The notes: a model not told the origin generated them from the sequence alone. Positions 42,466-54,523 are shown, counted from the stretch's first letter. The stretch is DNA of 64,000 nt from Porticoccaceae bacterium (GCA_018069525.1 JAGPUQ010000026.1:105504-169503); one strand, 5' to 3'. Translations and numbers: made by a program.

Positions 42466-43284
42466 TCAGTGAGACGGGCAAGTGTACCAGTCCCGGAGCG
42501 CCTGCTCCATATCCGCCGCTACGGCACTGGCCGCGATGATCACCTGCTTAAAACCCAGCTCGCCAGCCAGTTGCGCAACTCTGGCTCCCGGGACAAGGCA
42601 AGGTAAGTCCCAGCCCGTTTTCGGTGCCAGGCTTGTGCAGCCTAAGCCCGTAGCATCCAGCCTCGCAAAAGCCGCCAGGATTTCACCACTGTGAGCCACC
42701 ACCACAGTAGCTTCGTCACTATCGAGAAATAGATTAATCCCATCGGCGTGGCGATAATCTGCAACGCGGCGATACACGTCACAATAGCTAACGTCTGCAC
42801 CGCGCGCCACCAGCGTGTCTTTTAAAGTCTCCCGGCCGCCCTTCCCACGGACAATCAAGATACGCTGTCCCGACACCCTCTCCATTTCCGGTATGGCCAG
42901 CAGACTTTCGGTGGAGGTCTGGTCTACCGGATGAAGCGCAGCGATACCCTGCTCACCGAGCATCTCCGCAGTAGTAGGGCCAAGCGCAGCAACTTCTACT
43001 TTGTCGAAATCAATACCAGCCTGCCGCAGGGGCGCCACGCCATAATTAACGGCGTGGCGACTGACAAAAATAATCGTGTCGTAACACCCGGGAGCCTGCT
43101 GCTGTGAAACCAGGTCGGAGGTCATGCGCTGTGGACTGACTTGAAGATTAGCATCCAGCGCTTCAATCGCAAGGATGGGATAACTCATCACGTTAGCGCC
43201 CGCCGCGCTGAGCGCCGCAGCCAGTGGGTCATCCGGGCGTGCACTTCTTATTATCAGCACTCTAAGACCGGACAGTGTTTTCAT
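42466..43284 (-). CDS. hemD: Uroporphyrinogen-III synthase
   Basis: 272 residues. Closes hydroxymethylbilane to uroporphyrinogen III with inversion of ring D. The family is poorly conserved; recognised from the N-terminal VLIIRSARPDDPLAAALSAAG, IIFVSRHAVNYG, and position after hemC. The ATG at 43284 begins with MKTLSGLRVLIIR as in homologues; an ATG 21 codons earlier would overlap hemC by 32 bases. Confidence 0.9.
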   Translation of the reverse strand: MKTLSGLRVLIIRSARPDDPLAAALSAAGANVMSYPILAIEALDANLQVSPQRMTSDLVSQQQAPGCYDTIIFVSRHAVNYGVAPLRQAGIDFDKVEVAALGPTTAEMLGEQGIAALHPVDQTSTESLLAIPEMERVSGQRILIVRGKGGRETLKDTLVARGADVSYCDVYRRVADYRHADGINLFLDSDEATVVVAHSGEILAAFARLDATGLGCTSLAPKTGWDLPCLVPGARVAQLAGELGFKQVIIAASAVAADMEQALRDWYTCPSH

Positions 43285-43315
43285 AAAAGCACGAGCGCCG
43301 TCATTCTCAAATATA

Positions 43316-44281
43316 TTACCTGATCTCGGCAAGTAAGCGATCGGCACCCTTACTCAACAGACGTTCCGCCACCTCAACGCCCAGGGCCGCTCCGTTTTCC
43401 GCCGGGCCTTCAATGCGCTCGCGCAATATTTCTGTGCCATCAAGAGAGCCGACCAAGGCGCGCAACTGCAAAACCTCGCCCTCAAGCTCTGCAAAACAGG
43501 CGATGGGGGCCTGGCAACCACCCTGTAAGCGTTCATTGACAGCGCGTTCCGCCACCACGCGCAAGGCGCTAGATCGGTGTTGCAGGGGTGCCAGCAAGGT
43601 TTGCGTTTGGCTATCGCCAACGCGACACTCGATACCCACCGCACCCTGACCACCGGCGGGCAAGGATAATTCGGTATCGAGCTGCTGGGCGATACGCTCG
43701 GCAAGGCCCAGACGGATCAAACCCGCGGCTGCCAAAACAATGGCGTCGTAATGACCACTATCAAGCTTAGCCAGGCGGGTATTCACGTTGCCGCGCAAAT
43801 CGATTATCTCTAACTGCGGGAACCGTGCCTGCAATTGACAGCTGCGGCGCAAACTGCAAGTGCCAACACGAGCACCCGGTGGCAAATCTTCCACACTGTC
43901 GTAATTATTACTAACAAGGGCATCGTGTGGATTTCCCCTCTCACAAATAACCGCTAGCTCAAGACCATGGGGAAAAGCCATTGGCACATCTTTCATGGAG
44001 TGGACGGCTATATCGGCACGATTTTCCAGCAGCGCGGTTTCTAGCTCCTTAATAAACAAACCTTTGCCACCAATTTTTGCCAGGGGAGTATCGAGAATTT
44101 TGTCACCACGAGTAGTGAAGCCAAGAATTTCCACTTTCACCGCGCTACCGTGCAAGCGTTCTAATTCGGTTTTAACAAAGTGCGCCTGCCACAGTGCCAG
44201 ATCGCTTTTGCGCGTAGCAATGCGAATTAATGCAGTATCTGCGGAGGCAAGAAGAGGTGAATCGGCTATGTTTTCAGACAT
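43316..44281 (-). CDS. hemC: Porphobilinogen deaminase (hydroxymethylbilane synthase)
   Basis: 321 residues. Joins four porphobilinogens into hydroxymethylbilane. [15 protein letters not shown] near the N-terminus, HSMKDVPM (about 95-102), [11 protein letters not shown] (about 143-153), and the dipyrromethane-binding Cys in [12 protein letters not shown] (about 254). First gene of the hemCDXY set; 56 bases after algR. Confidence 0.97.
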   Translation of the reverse strand: MSENIADSPLLASADTALIRIATRKSDLALWQAHFVKTELERLHGSAVKVEILGFTTRGDKILDTPLAKIGGKGLFIKELETALLENRADIAVHSMKDVPMAFPHGLELAVICERGNPHDALVSNNYDSVEDLPPGARVGTCSLRRSCQLQARFPQLEIIDLRGNVNTRLAKLDSGHYDAIVLAAAGLIRLGLAERIAQQLDTELSLPAGGQGAVGIECRVGDSQTQTLLAPLQHRSSALRVVAERAVNERLQGGCQAPIACFAELEGEVLQLRALVGSLDGTEILRERIEGPAENGAALGVEVAERLLSKGADRLLAEIR

Positions 44282-44337
44282 GTATATAGATAGCTCAATA
44301 AAATACGAGAAAAATAAAAGTAGAATAGATAAGGCGC

Positions 44338-45075
44338 TTAAATTTGTTCGAGTAGCTTTCTAAGCGGAGCTATATGGCGGCGGCTGACCTGTGGCCGTAT
44401 ATCCAAACCTTTAAGGCGTACATAGCTCAAACCATCCTGGCTTTTTTCAATGGCCTCAATGTGCGAAATAGCCACTAAGGCATTGCGATGAATACGAATA
44501 AAACGGCCCTCAAATTCAGTTTCCAGTTCCTTCAACGTTTCGTCAAGCAGGGCTTCTCCCTCAGCATGATACGCCGAAACGTATTTATGCTCGGCAAGAA
44601 ATAAACGTACCTCCGAGACCGGCACCAGCTCCATACCACGCCGGTTTTTCGCGGAAATATGGCTGCGCCCCCCGAGCACCACGCCGGGAGTTTGCTGCAA
44701 TTCGGCGAGCTGCGCCTTGTTAACACGACGCGCCCGATTTAATGCTGACTCCAAATCTGCTTGCTTAACCGGTTTCAGCAAGTAGCCAACTGCCTCGGAC
44801 GAAAACGCCGCTACGGCGTAATCGTCGTAAGCCGTGCAAAAAATAACTGCCGGCGGCGGATCGAGTTCGGCCAGGTGCAGCGCTGCCGCCAGTCCATCCA
44901 TACCCGGCATCCGTACGTCCATAAATACCACGTCGGGGCTGGTGTCTCGCGCCACCTTAATCGCCTCCTGGCCATTGCCGGCCTGACCCACGACTCGAAA
45001 CCCTCCCAGCGCCAAAACCATGCGTGAAAGTCGTTCCCGTGCTAAAGGCTCGTCATCAACGATAAGTACATTCAT
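44338..45075 (-). CDS. algR: LytTR response regulator, AlgR-like
   Basis: 245 residues. Receiver domain (1-120) with phosphoacceptor Asp53 in [13 protein letters not shown], acidic DDEP at 7-10 and the Lys in LLKPVKQ; LytTR DNA-binding domain (about 140-245) with [12 protein letters not shown]. In Pseudomonas AlgR controls alginate and twitching motility; the pilus operon in this window is a plausible target. Ten bases after the sensor kinase gene. Confidence 0.92.
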   Translation of the reverse strand: MNVLIVDDEPLARERLSRMVLALGGFRVVGQAGNGQEAIKVARDTSPDVVFMDVRMPGMDGLAAALHLAELDPPPAVIFCTAYDDYAVAAFSSEAVGYLLKPVKQADLESALNRARRVNKAQLAELQQTPGVVLGGRSHISAKNRRGMELVPVSEVRLFLAEHKYVSAYHAEGEALLDETLKELETEFEGRFIRIHRNALVAISHIEAIEKSQDGLSYVRLKGLDIRPQVSRRHIAPLRKLLEQI

Positions 45076-45085
45076 CTAACCAGTC

Positions 45086-46147
45086 TCACCAAGTTTGCGG
45101 ATAATCCAATGTTGTTATGTAGTGGTCATCGGTCGACCTGGATTTTACCGTCGCGGTAGGGCCAAAATGCGCTTCGAGTCTACGCCTGACATTATCCATC
45201 GACATTTTACTGCCTTTGTTATGCCGAATTCGAGGGTTGATCGGATTTTTAACGGTAATGCTAATGCGCTCTTTAATACGCTTAACCTTCACCTCAATTA
45301 ACCCCCCCTCAGACATAAGCTGAATGCCATGATACACCGCATTTTCCAAAATCGGTTGCAAAGACAAACAAGGAATTTGCGCACCCGCGCCATAGTCACC
45401 CACCTCCCACTTAACCTCTAAGCGGTCGCCCAGGCGCATTTGCTCAATAGAGATGTAGCTACGGCACAGCGCCAATTCTTCGCGCAGCGGAATCAAGGTA
45501 TGGGAATCGCTCAATGCGCGCCGAAACAAATCAGCTAAATTTTCCACCACGCGCTCCGCTTTTTCGGCGTCCGAACCAATCAAGCTGGCAATCATATTCA
45601 TACTGTTGAATAAAAAATGCGGCCGAATACGCGATTGAAGGGCTTCAATACGAGATTGCAGTTCGGCGCGTTGCTGTACACGCAATTGCTGCTGAATAAA
45701 CAAATAACGCAGAAGTATCCCGGCGGGAATCGCGGTAATCAGCACGGTTTCCAGCGGCAGGGTGATATCAAAAACATGCCCAAAACCATAGACCACCATC
45801 ATCCACTCAGCGGCCACCCCCACCGCAAACGCGATCGACAGCACAACGGCGTAACTAATCAAGGCGCTGTACAAATAGGAGATACCAAGCAGCCACCGGT
45901 TGCATTTACACAGCACCAGCGCACTGGCCAGGGAAATCCACATTGCCATCATCGACACATTACCCAATGCCAACCAGTCAAAGCCCACCAAACCACTTTG
46001 CGCCAACACCAGTAATAGAGCGAGCAATTCGGTGATAACAACAATGGCCAGCAGACCCTCTCCCCGGCACAGGTCGGGTAAAAAATAATCCGCTTCGTAC
46101 AGCGACACCGGCGCTGGCGGCGGAAACAGCTTTTCTTTCCAGGCCAC
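45086..46147 (-). CDS. algZ: Sensor histidine kinase, AlgZ/FimS-like (LytS-type)
   Basis: 353 residues. Several membrane helices (about 34-140), then the His_kinase domain with [12 protein letters not shown] (phosphoacceptor His near 195) and a HATPase region ([21 protein letters not shown] N-box). It starts at GTG with GGGAG eight bases upstream; no ATG is available. Partner of the adjacent LytTR regulator. Divergent from argH with 93 bases between starts. Confidence 0.9.
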   Translation of the reverse strand: MAWKEKLFPPPAPVSLYEADYFLPDLCRGEGLLAIVVITELLALLLVLAQSGLVGFDWLALGNVSMMAMWISLASALVLCKCNRWLLGISYLYSALISYAVVLSIAFAVGVAAEWMMVVYGFGHVFDITLPLETVLITAIPAGILLRYLFIQQQLRVQQRAELQSRIEALQSRIRPHFLFNSMNMIASLIGSDAEKAERVVENLADLFRRALSDSHTLIPLREELALCRSYISIEQMRLGDRLEVKWEVGDYGAGAQIPCLSLQPILENAVYHGIQLMSEGGLIEVKVKRIKERISITVKNPINPRIRHNKGSKMSMDNVRRRLEAHFGPTATVKSRSTDDHYITTLDYPQTW

Positions 46148-46182
46148 GTGGGCAACTCCCTCTCGAACTCATTGTATTGGTT

Positions 46183-46188
46183 TATAAT
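46183..46188 (+). promoter_or_regulatory. Possible -10 element of argH
   Basis: TATAAT in the algZ-argH divergent gap, 53 bases before the argH start. No convincing -35 hexamer was found. Confidence 0.35.
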
Positions 46189-46240
46189 ACGATGGTTTTA
46201 TACCTTTTTGTTTATTCTTTACCTGGCACGAGTACATTTC

Positions 46241-47653
46241 ATGAAAGACGACAAGCCCACCAACCAATCCTGGGGCGGACGCTTCAACGAAGCCACCGAC
46301 CAGTTTGTTGCACGTTTTACGGCATCGGTGAATTTTGATCAACGCCTGTATCAGTACGATATCCAGGGATCCCTGGCCCACGCAAAGATGCTCGCCAAAG
46401 CGGGAATATTAAGCGCGGACGAATTAGCTGATATTCAGCGCGGTCTCGGGGAAATTGCCGAGGAAATCGCGGCGGGCAGCTTCCAGTGGTCGATCGAACT
46501 GGAAGACGTACATATGAATATCGAGGCGGCGCTCACCGCTAAAATCGGTATCGCCGGTAAAAAACTCCACACCGGCCGCTCCCGCAACGACCAGGTGGCC
46601 ACCGATATTAAACTTTGGCTGCGCGCAGAAATCGGTGAACTGCTCAATGCCATCACCCACTTGCAGGAAGGCCTTGCGACACTCGCCCAGCGCGAAGCGC
46701 ACACCATCATGCCGGGGTTTACGCATTTGCAAACCGCACAGCCGGTGACCTTCGGCCACCACCTGATGGCCTGGTATGAAATGCTGGAGCGCGATTACTC
46801 CCGCTTGCACGACTGCCGTGCTCGCATGAATCAGTCGCCGCTGGGTGCCGCTGCGCTGGCGGGCACTACCTATCCCATCGACCGCGACTACAGCGCACAG
46901 CTGCTCGGCTTCGACCGCCCCACCGAGAACTCCCTGGACTCAGTCAGCGACCGCGATTTCGCCATCGAGTTTTGTGCTGCCGCCAGTCTGATTATGACGC
47001 ACCTGTCTCGCGCCTCGGAAGAGTTGGTGCTGTGGAGCTCTGCCCAGTTCAACTTCATCGAGTTGCCGGATCGTTTTTGCACAGGCTCGTCGATTATGCC
47101 GCAAAAGAAAAACCCCGATGTCCCCGAACTGGTGCGCGGCAAAACCGGTCGAGTCACCGGGCATTTAATCGCCCTGTTAACCCTGATGAAATCCCAGCCG
47201 CTCGCCTACAACAAGGACAATCAGGAGGACAAAGAACCCCTCTTCGATACTGTCGACACGCTGAAAGATTGCCTGCGCGCCTACGGTGATATGGTGCCCG
47301 CCATCGAGGTCAACACCGAAGCTATGCGCAAAGCCGCCAGTTCTGGATTCTCCACGGCAACGGATCTAGCGGATTATCTGGTGCGCAAAGGTGTCGCGTT
47401 TCGGGACTCTCACGAAATTGTCGGCTCCGCCGTCGCCCACTGTATTAAGGTCGACAAAGATCTCAGCGAACTGGCATTGGAAGAACTACAGCTATTTTCC
47501 AAAGAAATCGACAGCGACGTGTTTACCGTACTCACTCTGGAAGGCTCCGTCGCGGCGCGCAATCATCTCGGTGGCACCGCACCCGAGCAAGTGCAGGCCG
47601 CGGTGGCCCGCGCACTGCAAAACATCGCCACCCGACGCGAGCAATCGCTATAA
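46241..47653 (+). CDS. argH: Argininosuccinate lyase
   Basis: 470 residues from the ATG at 46241; an earlier in-frame start at 46148 would add a hydrophobic stretch and is rejected. Last step of arginine synthesis: argininosuccinate to arginine and fumarate. Fumarase/aspartase superfamily signature [12 protein letters not shown] (about 284-295), with HTGRSRNDQ and [10 protein letters not shown]. Its stop overlaps the small lipoprotein gene by one base. Confidence 0.97.
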   Translation: MKDDKPTNQSWGGRFNEATDQFVARFTASVNFDQRLYQYDIQGSLAHAKMLAKAGILSADELADIQRGLGEIAEEIAAGSFQWSIELEDVHMNIEAALTAKIGIAGKKLHTGRSRNDQVATDIKLWLRAEIGELLNAITHLQEGLATLAQREAHTIMPGFTHLQTAQPVTFGHHLMAWYEMLERDYSRLHDCRARMNQSPLGAAALAGTTYPIDRDYSAQLLGFDRPTENSLDSVSDRDFAIEFCAAASLIMTHLSRASEELVLWSSAQFNFIELPDRFCTGSSIMPQKKNPDVPELVRGKTGRVTGHLIALLTLMKSQPLAYNKDNQEDKEPLFDTVDTLKDCLRAYGDMVPAIEVNTEAMRKAASSGFSTATDLADYLVRKGVAFRDSHEIVGSAVAHCIKVDKDLSELALEELQLFSKEIDSDVFTVLTLEGSVAARNHLGGTAPEQVQAAVARALQNIATRREQSL

Positions 47654-47943
47654 TGAATCACCTACATCACGGATCAAAACCTCTCATGGCTCGACACACA
47701 CACTCCATTTTATTCGGCCTGATGCTGGCGACCACTTTATCTGTCACGCTATCCGGCTGTGGCAATAAAGGGCCCTTGTACCTGCCGCCTGCGCCGGTAG
47801 AGCAGATCGTCTCGCCGGAACCAAGCGCCGACGCGGTGCCCACTGGCGATAATACGGCGACTACGGCTGAAAGCAGCACTGCCGAAAGCCTCGAGTCTGA
47901 AAGCTCTGAGCCTGAAAATACCTCCACCGTAGACCCCGAGTAA
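47653..47943 (+). CDS. Small LptM/YifL-like lipoprotein
   Basis: 96 residues. Lipobox LSGC followed by GNKGPLYLPP, the signature of the small lipoproteins that precede lysA (LppL, YifL); E. coli YifL is now called LptM and assists LptD assembly. The C-terminal half is a low-complexity, acidic Ser/Thr/Glu tail with a degenerate ESxxxES repeat. ATG overlaps the argH stop (TAATG); an ATG 11 codons later (47686) is an alternative start. Confidence 0.85.
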   Translation: MNHLHHGSKPLMARHTHSILFGLMLATTLSVTLSGCGNKGPLYLPPAPVEQIVSPEPSADAVPTGDNTATTAESSTAESLESESSEPENTSTVDPE

Positions 47944-47958
47944 TCACGAGGAAGTATT

Positions 47959-49287
47959 TTGTCTCAAGCAGAAGGGGCTCAAGCGCTCGACTCCCACCTC
48001 ACCCGGCGCGACGGCGAACTGACTTGCGAGGGCGTTGCCCTCGCCACTATTGCCGAGCACTGCGGCACGCCCACTTACGTCTACAGTAAGGCGGCGCTGA
48101 GCGATCACTTACAGGCCTATCAACAGGCCTTAAACGGCTGTGATCATCTGATTTGCTATGCCGTCAAAGCCAATTCCAATCTTGCCGTACTCAATCTACT
48201 GGCCGAACTCGGCGCCGGTTTTGATATTGTTTCCGTTGGCGAGCTCGAGCGCGTCCTCCGCGCCGGAGGCGACCCACGCAAAACGGTATTTTCCGGCGTT
48301 GGTAAAACCCGGCAAGAAATGGCGCGAGCGCTGAGGGCAAATATTCTCTGCTTCAACGTCGAATCTCACGCTGAACTGGAGCAGTTAAACAGCGTTGCTG
48401 GCGAACTTGGCTGCCGCGCAGCGGTATCCTTACGCGTCAATCCGGATGTAGATGCGGGCACCCACCCCTACATCGCCACCGGTCTCGCCGATAATAAATT
48501 TGGCATCCCTATCGCCGAAGCACTACAAGCCTATCAGCGTGCGCAAACACTGCCCCATATCGAGATCACCGGGGTCGACTGCCATATCGGTTCGCAACTC
48601 ACCGAACTGACGCCGTTTGCCGCAGCGCTGGAGCGCGTCTTATTATTATTAGACACACTCAAAGATGCCGGCATCACCTTACAACATATCGATTTAGGCG
48701 GCGGCCTGGGTGTGCGCTATCAGGACGAACAACCACCAACGCCTGCACAATATATCAGCGCGCTGAGAACGCACACCGATGCTCTGGGCGTCACCCTGAT
48801 TCTCGAACCCGGTCGCTCCATTGCCGCCAATGCGGGGGTACTGCTAACCCAGGTTGAATATCTCAAACAAAATTACGCCAAACACTTTGCCATTGTCGAT
48901 GCCGCCATGAATGACATGATTCGTCCGGCGCTGTATCAAGCCTGGATGGAGATTGAGCCCCTCAGCTCATCGACGACCTCATCAACGACAAAAACCACGA
49001 CCTACGACGTGGTTGGCCCGGTGTGCGAAACCGGCGATTTTTTGGGTAAAGACCGGGAACTGGCTATCGCAGCTGGCGACCTGCTGTGTATCCACTCCGC
49101 TGGTGCCTACGGCTTCACTATGAGCTCTAACTACAACAGCCGCCCTCGAGCCGCTGAAGTTATGGTGGACGGCGATCAGTTCTATGTAGTGCGCGAACGC
49201 GAATCCATCGACGACCTAATGCGCGGCGAACATCTGCTAGCGGATAGCCAGGCTGTCGCAACTTCTAACCTGGACGGTAGCAACTAA
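47959..49287 (+). CDS. lysA: Diaminopimelate decarboxylase
   Basis: 442 residues. PLP enzyme making lysine from meso-DAP; the cofactor Lys70 lies in [37 protein letters not shown] and the Cys in [11 protein letters not shown] are present. It starts at TTG behind GAGGAAG. A Ser/Thr-rich insert (about 337-348) is encoded by a 12-bp tandem repeat at 48967-49002 and is not typical. Followed by dapF after one base. Confidence 0.95.
   Translation: MSQAEGAQALDSHLTRRDGELTCEGVALATIAEHCGTPTYVYSKAALSDHLQAYQQALNGCDHLICYAVKANSNLAVLNLLAELGAGFDIVSVGELERVLRAGGDPRKTVFSGVGKTRQEMARALRANILCFNVESHAELEQLNSVAGELGCRAAVSLRVNPDVDAGTHPYIATGLADNKFGIPIAEALQAYQRAQTLPHIEITGVDCHIGSQLTELTPFAAALERVLLLLDTLKDAGITLQHIDLGGGLGVRYQDEQPPTPAQYISALRTHTDALGVTLILEPGRSIAANAGVLLTQVEYLKQNYAKHFAIVDAAMNDMIRPALYQAWMEIEPLSSSTTSSTTKTTTYDVVGPVCETGDFLGKDRELAIAAGDLLCIHSAGAYGFTMSSNYNSRPRAAEVMVDGDQFYVVRERESIDDLMRGEHLLADSQAVATSNLDGSN
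48967..49002 (+). repeat. In-frame 12-bp tandem repeat inside lysA
   Basis: TCATCGACGACC, TCATCAACGACA and AAAACCACGACC run consecutively and encode a Ser/Thr/Lys stretch. Confidence 0.65.
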
Positions 49288-49288
49288 A

Positions 49289-50212
49289 ATGCTGCTCCGA
49301 TTCACAAAAATGCACGGCCTCGGCAACGACTTTGTGGTGCTCGACGCAGTCACTCAGGACCTACGAGTCACCGGTGATATGGCTCGACATCTGGCCGACC
49401 GACACTTTGGTATCGGTTGCGATCAGGTCTTAGTCGTTGAGCCACCGGGGTCGCCGGACCTGGATTTTAACTACCGAATCTTTAATGCCGATGGCGGCGA
49501 AGTTACCCAGTGCGGCAACGGGGCCCGCTGTTTTGCTAAATTTGTCCGCGACCGGCAACTTACCAGCAAGTCGCAACTCCGCGTGCAAACCGCATCCGGC
49601 GTACTTGAACTCAGCTTTCACGACCAACTTATTTCAGTTGCGATGGGTGTGCCCGGCTTACAGGCTAAGGATGTGCCTTTCCTGCCCGGTGATAACTCCG
49701 ATGGGAATACCGGTGGGAATACCATTGGAAACAGTAAACCCTCGGACACGGCATCTTATTTGCTCGACGTAAACGGCACCGAACAGCGTATCTCGGTGGT
49801 GTCCATGGGCAATCCCCACGCGGTATTACTGGTCGATGACGTTGCCAGCGCGCCGGTTAGCACTCTCGGCCCGGAGATCGGTCGCCATCCGCAATTCCCG
49901 GAAGGCGTTAACGTCGGTTTTATGGCGATTCGTTCCCGTCGGGAAATCGATCTGCGTGTCTACGAACGCGGTGCCGGAGAAACCCTGGCCTGTGGCAGTG
50001 GTGCCTGCGCCGCCGTGGTGGCAGGCAGGCAACAAGACCTGTTAGACTCCGAAGTAAGAGTAAATTTGACTGGTGGCCACCTGAACATAGCGTGGCCAGG
50101 AGAAAACCAGACAGTGATAATGACTGGTCCGGCAAGCACTGTATTTCATGGCCGTATTTACTATGATCCTAAGAAGCATGACCCTAAAAAGCATGATCCG
50201 AAAAAGTCCTAG
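49289..50212 (+). CDS. dapF: Diaminopimelate epimerase with repeat-derived insert and tail
   Basis: 307 residues, about 30 longer than usual. Interconverts LL- and meso-DAP. The catalytic pair is Cys75 ([10 protein letters not shown]) and Cys235 ([10 protein letters not shown]). The extra length is an internal Gly/Asn insert (about 132-149, partly a 12-bp repeat) and a C-terminal tail of three DPKKH-like units encoded by 15-bp repeats. Both additions should be on the surface. Operon with lysA. Confidence 0.95.
   Translation: MLLRFTKMHGLGNDFVVLDAVTQDLRVTGDMARHLADRHFGIGCDQVLVVEPPGSPDLDFNYRIFNADGGEVTQCGNGARCFAKFVRDRQLTSKSQLRVQTASGVLELSFHDQLISVAMGVPGLQAKDVPFLPGDNSDGNTGGNTIGNSKPSDTASYLLDVNGTEQRISVVSMGNPHAVLLVDDVASAPVSTLGPEIGRHPQFPEGVNVGFMAIRSRREIDLRVYERGAGETLACGSGACAAVVAGRQQDLLDSEVRVNLTGGHLNIAWPGENQTVIMTGPASTVFHGRIYYDPKKHDPKKHDPKKS
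50165..50209 (+). repeat. 15-bp tandem array at the dapF 3' end
   Basis: GATCCTAAGAAGCAT, GACCCTAAAAAGCAT and GATCCGAAAAAGTCC run directly into the stop codon, coding [15 protein letters not shown]. Confidence 0.92.
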
Positions 50213-50303
50213 CATTAAACACCGCTGGACAACGATCGGATCATAGGCGACTTACTGTATTCAGCAATAACCGTATTTAAAAAATAACAGACAGGCTAGT
50301 CTC

Positions 50304-51023
50304 ATGCCCGAATCAACACCCAAGCCGACACCGGACTCGAAACAGGAAGCCAGCGAAGAAGACGAAATTGCTCGCTATCTAGAGGCAAACCCGGACTTTT
50401 TTTCGCGCTACCCCAATGCCCTCGAAGCCCTCGAACTGCCCCACGAAAGCGGCAAGGCTATATCGCTGATCGAGCGCCAGGTCAGTGTGCTGCGGGATCG
50501 CAACCTAGAAATGCGCCAGCGTCTCAACGGCTTACTCGAATCCGCCCGCGCCAACGATCAACTGTTTGAAAAAACCAAGCGTCTGGTGCTGACACTGCTG
50601 GAAGCTCAGGACCTGGACGGCGTGGTCGAGGCTCTCTATAACAGCCTCGACAATGACTACGGCGTTGAGTTTTACAGCCTGACCTTTCTGGGCAAGAGCA
50701 CCGAGTACCCGGTGGCCAAGGCAAAAGTAGTTGGGGTCGATGAAGCTAATCAGTCCATCAGCACACTGCTGCGCAGTAATCGCGCCATCTGCGGCGTGTT
50801 ACGCCCGGAAGAGCTACAGTTCTTGTTTGGTAATGCCTCCGGGCAAATCGGCTCGGTAGCGGCAGTTCCGCTCAACCACGGCCACACCTTTGGCATTCTG
50901 GCTATCGGCAACACCAATCCCCAGCATTATCGCAGTAGCATGGGCACACTGTTCCTCAGCTACATTGCCGAAGTGCTCAACCGGATTTGCCCGCGTCTGA
51001 TGACCCCACATACGATGAAGTAA
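50304..51023 (+). CDS. DUF484 family protein
   Basis: 239 residues. The N-terminal EDEIARYLEANPDFFSRYP is the hallmark of DUF484, followed by a helical linker (about 55-90) and a GAF-like domain. Function is not established; the gene is regularly found between dapF and xerC, as here. Twelve bases separate it from xerC. Confidence 0.93.
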   Translation: MPESTPKPTPDSKQEASEEDEIARYLEANPDFFSRYPNALEALELPHESGKAISLIERQVSVLRDRNLEMRQRLNGLLESARANDQLFEKTKRLVLTLLEAQDLDGVVEALYNSLDNDYGVEFYSLTFLGKSTEYPVAKAKVVGVDEANQSISTLLRSNRAICGVLRPEELQFLFGNASGQIGSVAAVPLNHGHTFGILAIGNTNPQHYRSSMGTLFLSYIAEVLNRICPRLMTPHTMK

Positions 51024-51035
51024 CGGTAAACTGAC

Positions 51036-51941
51036 ATGGCCGGTGTCCCTTCGCCCGATCAACTAGCGGCCTTTGAGCGCTACTTAAGTAGCGAACGGCG
51101 TTACTCTTCCCACACCTTATCCAATTACCGGCGCGACCTAGAAAAACTCCGCCAGTGGAGCAGCAAGGCCGGCATTGCCGATCTCGACGAACTCAATAGT
51201 CACCACCTTCGCCAATGTCTCGGGCAACTCCATGCCGGAGGGCTCGGCGGCTCCAGCCTGGCGCGCTGGTTATCGTCACTGCGTACACTGTTTAAATTTG
51301 CTTTGCGTGAACACTGGGTTAGCGGTAATCCTGTCACCGGCTTGAGTGCGCCAAAAAACGCCAAAAAGTTGCCAAGAACTTTGGACGTCGATCAAGTCCA
51401 GCAGTTACTTAATATGACGGCTGACAACCCCCTGGCGATACGGGATTTGGCCATGGCCGAACTGATGTATTCGTCGGGCCTACGCCTGGCCGAACTTGCC
51501 AGTATCGACTTACCCGATCTGGATTTAACCGAAGCCACGATCACCGTCACCGGTAAAGGCGGTAAAACCCGAACCCTACCCGTTGGCACACCGGCCCAAA
51601 CCGCTGTTACAAAATGGCTAAAAGAGCGTTCCAGCTGGTGCGAGGCCGACCAACACGCACTGTTCCTCAGCCGCAGCGGCAAGCGCCTGAGCCACCGCGC
51701 CATTCAGCAGCGTCTGGCCCGCATTGGCATTACCCAGGGCGTACCGGGACGGATTCACCCCCATATGCTGCGCCATTCCTTTGCCAGTCATTTGCTGGAA
51801 TCCAGTGGTGATCTCCGTGCGGTGCAAGAATTGCTGGGGCATGCCAATTTGTCCACCACCCAAATTTATACCCATCTCGACTTTCAACATCTGTCCAAGG
51901 TCTACGATGTCGCCCATCCCCGGGCGCGCCGCAAAAATTAA
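51036..51941 (+). CDS. xerC: Tyrosine recombinase XerC
   Basis: 301 residues. Resolves chromosome dimers at dif with XerD. N-terminal SAM-like domain (1-90), catalytic domain with Arg in SSGLRLAELASID, HMLRHSFASHLLE, LLGHANLSTTQIYTHLD; the nucleophile is Tyr278. The HAD gene that often follows xerC is absent and a terminator follows instead. Confidence 0.96.
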   Translation: MAGVPSPDQLAAFERYLSSERRYSSHTLSNYRRDLEKLRQWSSKAGIADLDELNSHHLRQCLGQLHAGGLGGSSLARWLSSLRTLFKFALREHWVSGNPVTGLSAPKNAKKLPRTLDVDQVQQLLNMTADNPLAIRDLAMAELMYSSGLRLAELASIDLPDLDLTEATITVTGKGGKTRTLPVGTPAQTAVTKWLKERSSWCEADQHALFLSRSGKRLSHRAIQQRLARIGITQGVPGRIHPHMLRHSFASHLLESSGDLRAVQELLGHANLSTTQIYTHLDFQHLSKVYDVAHPRARRKN

Positions 51942-51982
51942 CTAACACTTCCTTTCAAACTAAGCCTTTTAAAACCGCAATA

Positions 51983-52025
51983 AAAAAACCCTGTTAAATC
52001 CGCAATAGACTTAACAGGGTTTTTG
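51983..52025. terminator. Rho-independent terminator 3' of xerC
   Basis: Fourteen-base stem (AAAAACCCTGTTAA / TTAACAGGGTTTTT), 13-base loop, T run after it on the plus strand and A run before it, between convergent xerC and glnK. Confidence 0.92.
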
Positions 52026-52057
52026 GTAAGCCAAGTAGTGGCTTTATTGATGCATTA

Positions 52058-52541
<484 letters not shown>

Positions 52542-52580
52542 TGGAGCAAAACTAAGACTGATGTCGATCACTCGATAAGC

Positions 52581-52605
52581 AAAAAAAGGGGCTGCAAGCA
52601 GCCCC
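52581..52605 (-). terminator. Rho-independent terminator of amtB
   Basis: Stem GGGGCTGC / GCAGCCCC followed on the minus strand by seven T. Confidence 0.93.
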
Positions 52606-52640
52606 AATGAGCAAGAAGATATGTTCTAGTTATTCGGTCC

Positions 52641-53906
52641 TTATTTACCAGAGGCAAATTCAGGATAAGCTTCCATGCCGCACTCGGACATATCCACACC
52701 GGTGTACTCTTCTTCTTCGCTAACCCGAATGCCAACCAGCATTTTAAGTACAAACCAGACCAGTAAACTGGCCAGGAAGACCCAGGCGAAGATAACGCCG
52801 ATACCCATCAACTGAGCAGACAGTGCCGCATCATCATTAGTAATACACACCGCCAGCAAACCCCAGATACCGACAACGCCGTGAACCGAGATAGCACCCA
52901 CTGGATCATCGAGGCGCAATTTATCGAGCGTCAATACCGAGAACACCACGAGCAAACCACCGATACCACCAATCACTGAAGACCACAGCGGTCCTGGGGT
53001 GAGTGGCTCAGCGGTAATGGCGACCAGTCCAGCCAACGCACCGTTAATAGCCATGGTTAAATCCGCTTTACCAAACAATAAGCGGGCGGTGATCAAGGCC
53101 ACCATCAAACCCGCAGCAGCGGCGGCATTGGTGTTAACAAAAATGTCGGCGACGGCATTGGCGTCGCCAATATTTGATAATTTCAATTGCGAACCACCGT
53201 TAAACCCGAACCAACCGAGCCAGAGTATCAACATACCGATTGCTGCCAGAGGCATATTGGCACCCGGTATTGCGTTAACACTACCGTCGGCATTGTATTT
53301 ACCCTTGCGCGCGCCGAGCAATAACACGGCAGCGAAGGCCGCAGCGGCACCGGTCATATGTACGACACCGGATCCAGCAAAGTCGAGAAAGCCCGCTTCA
53401 TTAAGAAAGCCACCGCCCCATTTCCACATACCTTGTAGAGGATAAATAAAGCCCGTCATAACCACGGCAAAAGCCAGGAAGGCCCACAGCTTCATGCGCT
53501 CGGCAACCGCACCGGACACAATCGACATCGCAGTGGCGACAAAGACCACCTGGAAGAAAAAGTCGGAAGCACCGGAGTAATAGGTGTAACCATCGGCATC
53601 AGCCGCATAACCTGCCAATACCTCGTCGGCGGAAGAATTGGCAATGCTATTGCCAAACCAGCTATCCGGTAAGAAACCACCCTCGGAGCCGCCGTACATA
53701 ATCGTGTAACCCATCAGCAGGTACATGATGCAGGAGACCGCGTACAAAGCGACGTTCTTGGTGAGAATTTCTGTGGTGTTTTTAGATCTAACCAGACCCG
53801 CTTCGAGCATGGTAAAACCCGCCGCCATCCACATGACCATGGCCCCGCACACTAGAAAATAAAACGTATCCAGTGCGTACTTGATTTGAACAATATCGTT
53901 TTCCAT
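52641..53906 (-). CDS. amtB: Ammonium transporter
   Basis: 421 residues, eleven predicted helices. Twin-His motif: His in GSGVVHMTGAAAA (about 163) and His in AISVHGVVGIWGLL (about 318). GlnK binds its cytoplasmic face. The N-terminus starts directly with helix 1 (no signal peptide as in E. coli). Flanked on both sides by glnK genes, 63 bases from the upstream one. Confidence 0.96.
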   Translation of the reverse strand: MENDIVQIKYALDTFYFLVCGAMVMWMAAGFTMLEAGLVRSKNTTEILTKNVALYAVSCIMYLLMGYTIMYGGSEGGFLPDSWFGNSIANSSADEVLAGYAADADGYTYYSGASDFFFQVVFVATAMSIVSGAVAERMKLWAFLAFAVVMTGFIYPLQGMWKWGGGFLNEAGFLDFAGSGVVHMTGAAAAFAAVLLLGARKGKYNADGSVNAIPGANMPLAAIGMLILWLGWFGFNGGSQLKLSNIGDANAVADIFVNTNAAAAAGLMVALITARLLFGKADLTMAINGALAGLVAITAEPLTPGPLWSSVIGGIGGLLVVFSVLTLDKLRLDDPVGAISVHGVVGIWGLLAVCITNDDAALSAQLMGIGVIFAWVFLASLLVWFVLKMLVGIRVSEEEEYTGVDMSECGMEAYPEFASGK

Positions 53907-53969
53907 TGTTAATATCCCAGTTATGTTGTCGAAATCTGTTACGTTATTCAGTTAAGTGATGATCGATGA

Positions 53970-54323
<354 letters not shown>

Positions 54324-54395
54324 TTATTTTCAGTTGTGCCGTGACCGCAACACATCAGCGCCCACGAGGTCCACTACTCACCTAGACAAAGGCAA

Positions 54396-54411
54396 TGCAC
54401 AAGCTGTGCCA
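54396..54411 (-). promoter_or_regulatory. Sigma-54 (-24/-12) promoter of glnK-amtB
   Basis: The minus strand reads TGGCACAGCTTGTGCA: GG and GC are exactly ten bases apart, and TGGCAC and the final TGCA match the consensus. It is about 75 bases from the glnK start. Confidence 0.82.
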
Positions 54412-54497
54412 AGCCGGTCAAATGTTATAGGGCTCGGGTTGAGAACCCGAAACGCGCTTCTCAATAGTGCGAAATTCGCCGGGCGCGCCGTGACCGT

Positions 54498-54512
54498 GCA
54501 ACATCTTGGTGC
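54498..54512. promoter_or_regulatory. NtrC-like enhancer site
   Basis: GCAACATCTTGGTGC matches the palindrome GCACCA-N3-TGGTGC at 11 of 12 positions. It lies about 120 bases upstream of the predicted start of transcription, the usual distance for NtrC. Confidence 0.7.
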
Positions 54513-54523
54513 AGAATTTTAAT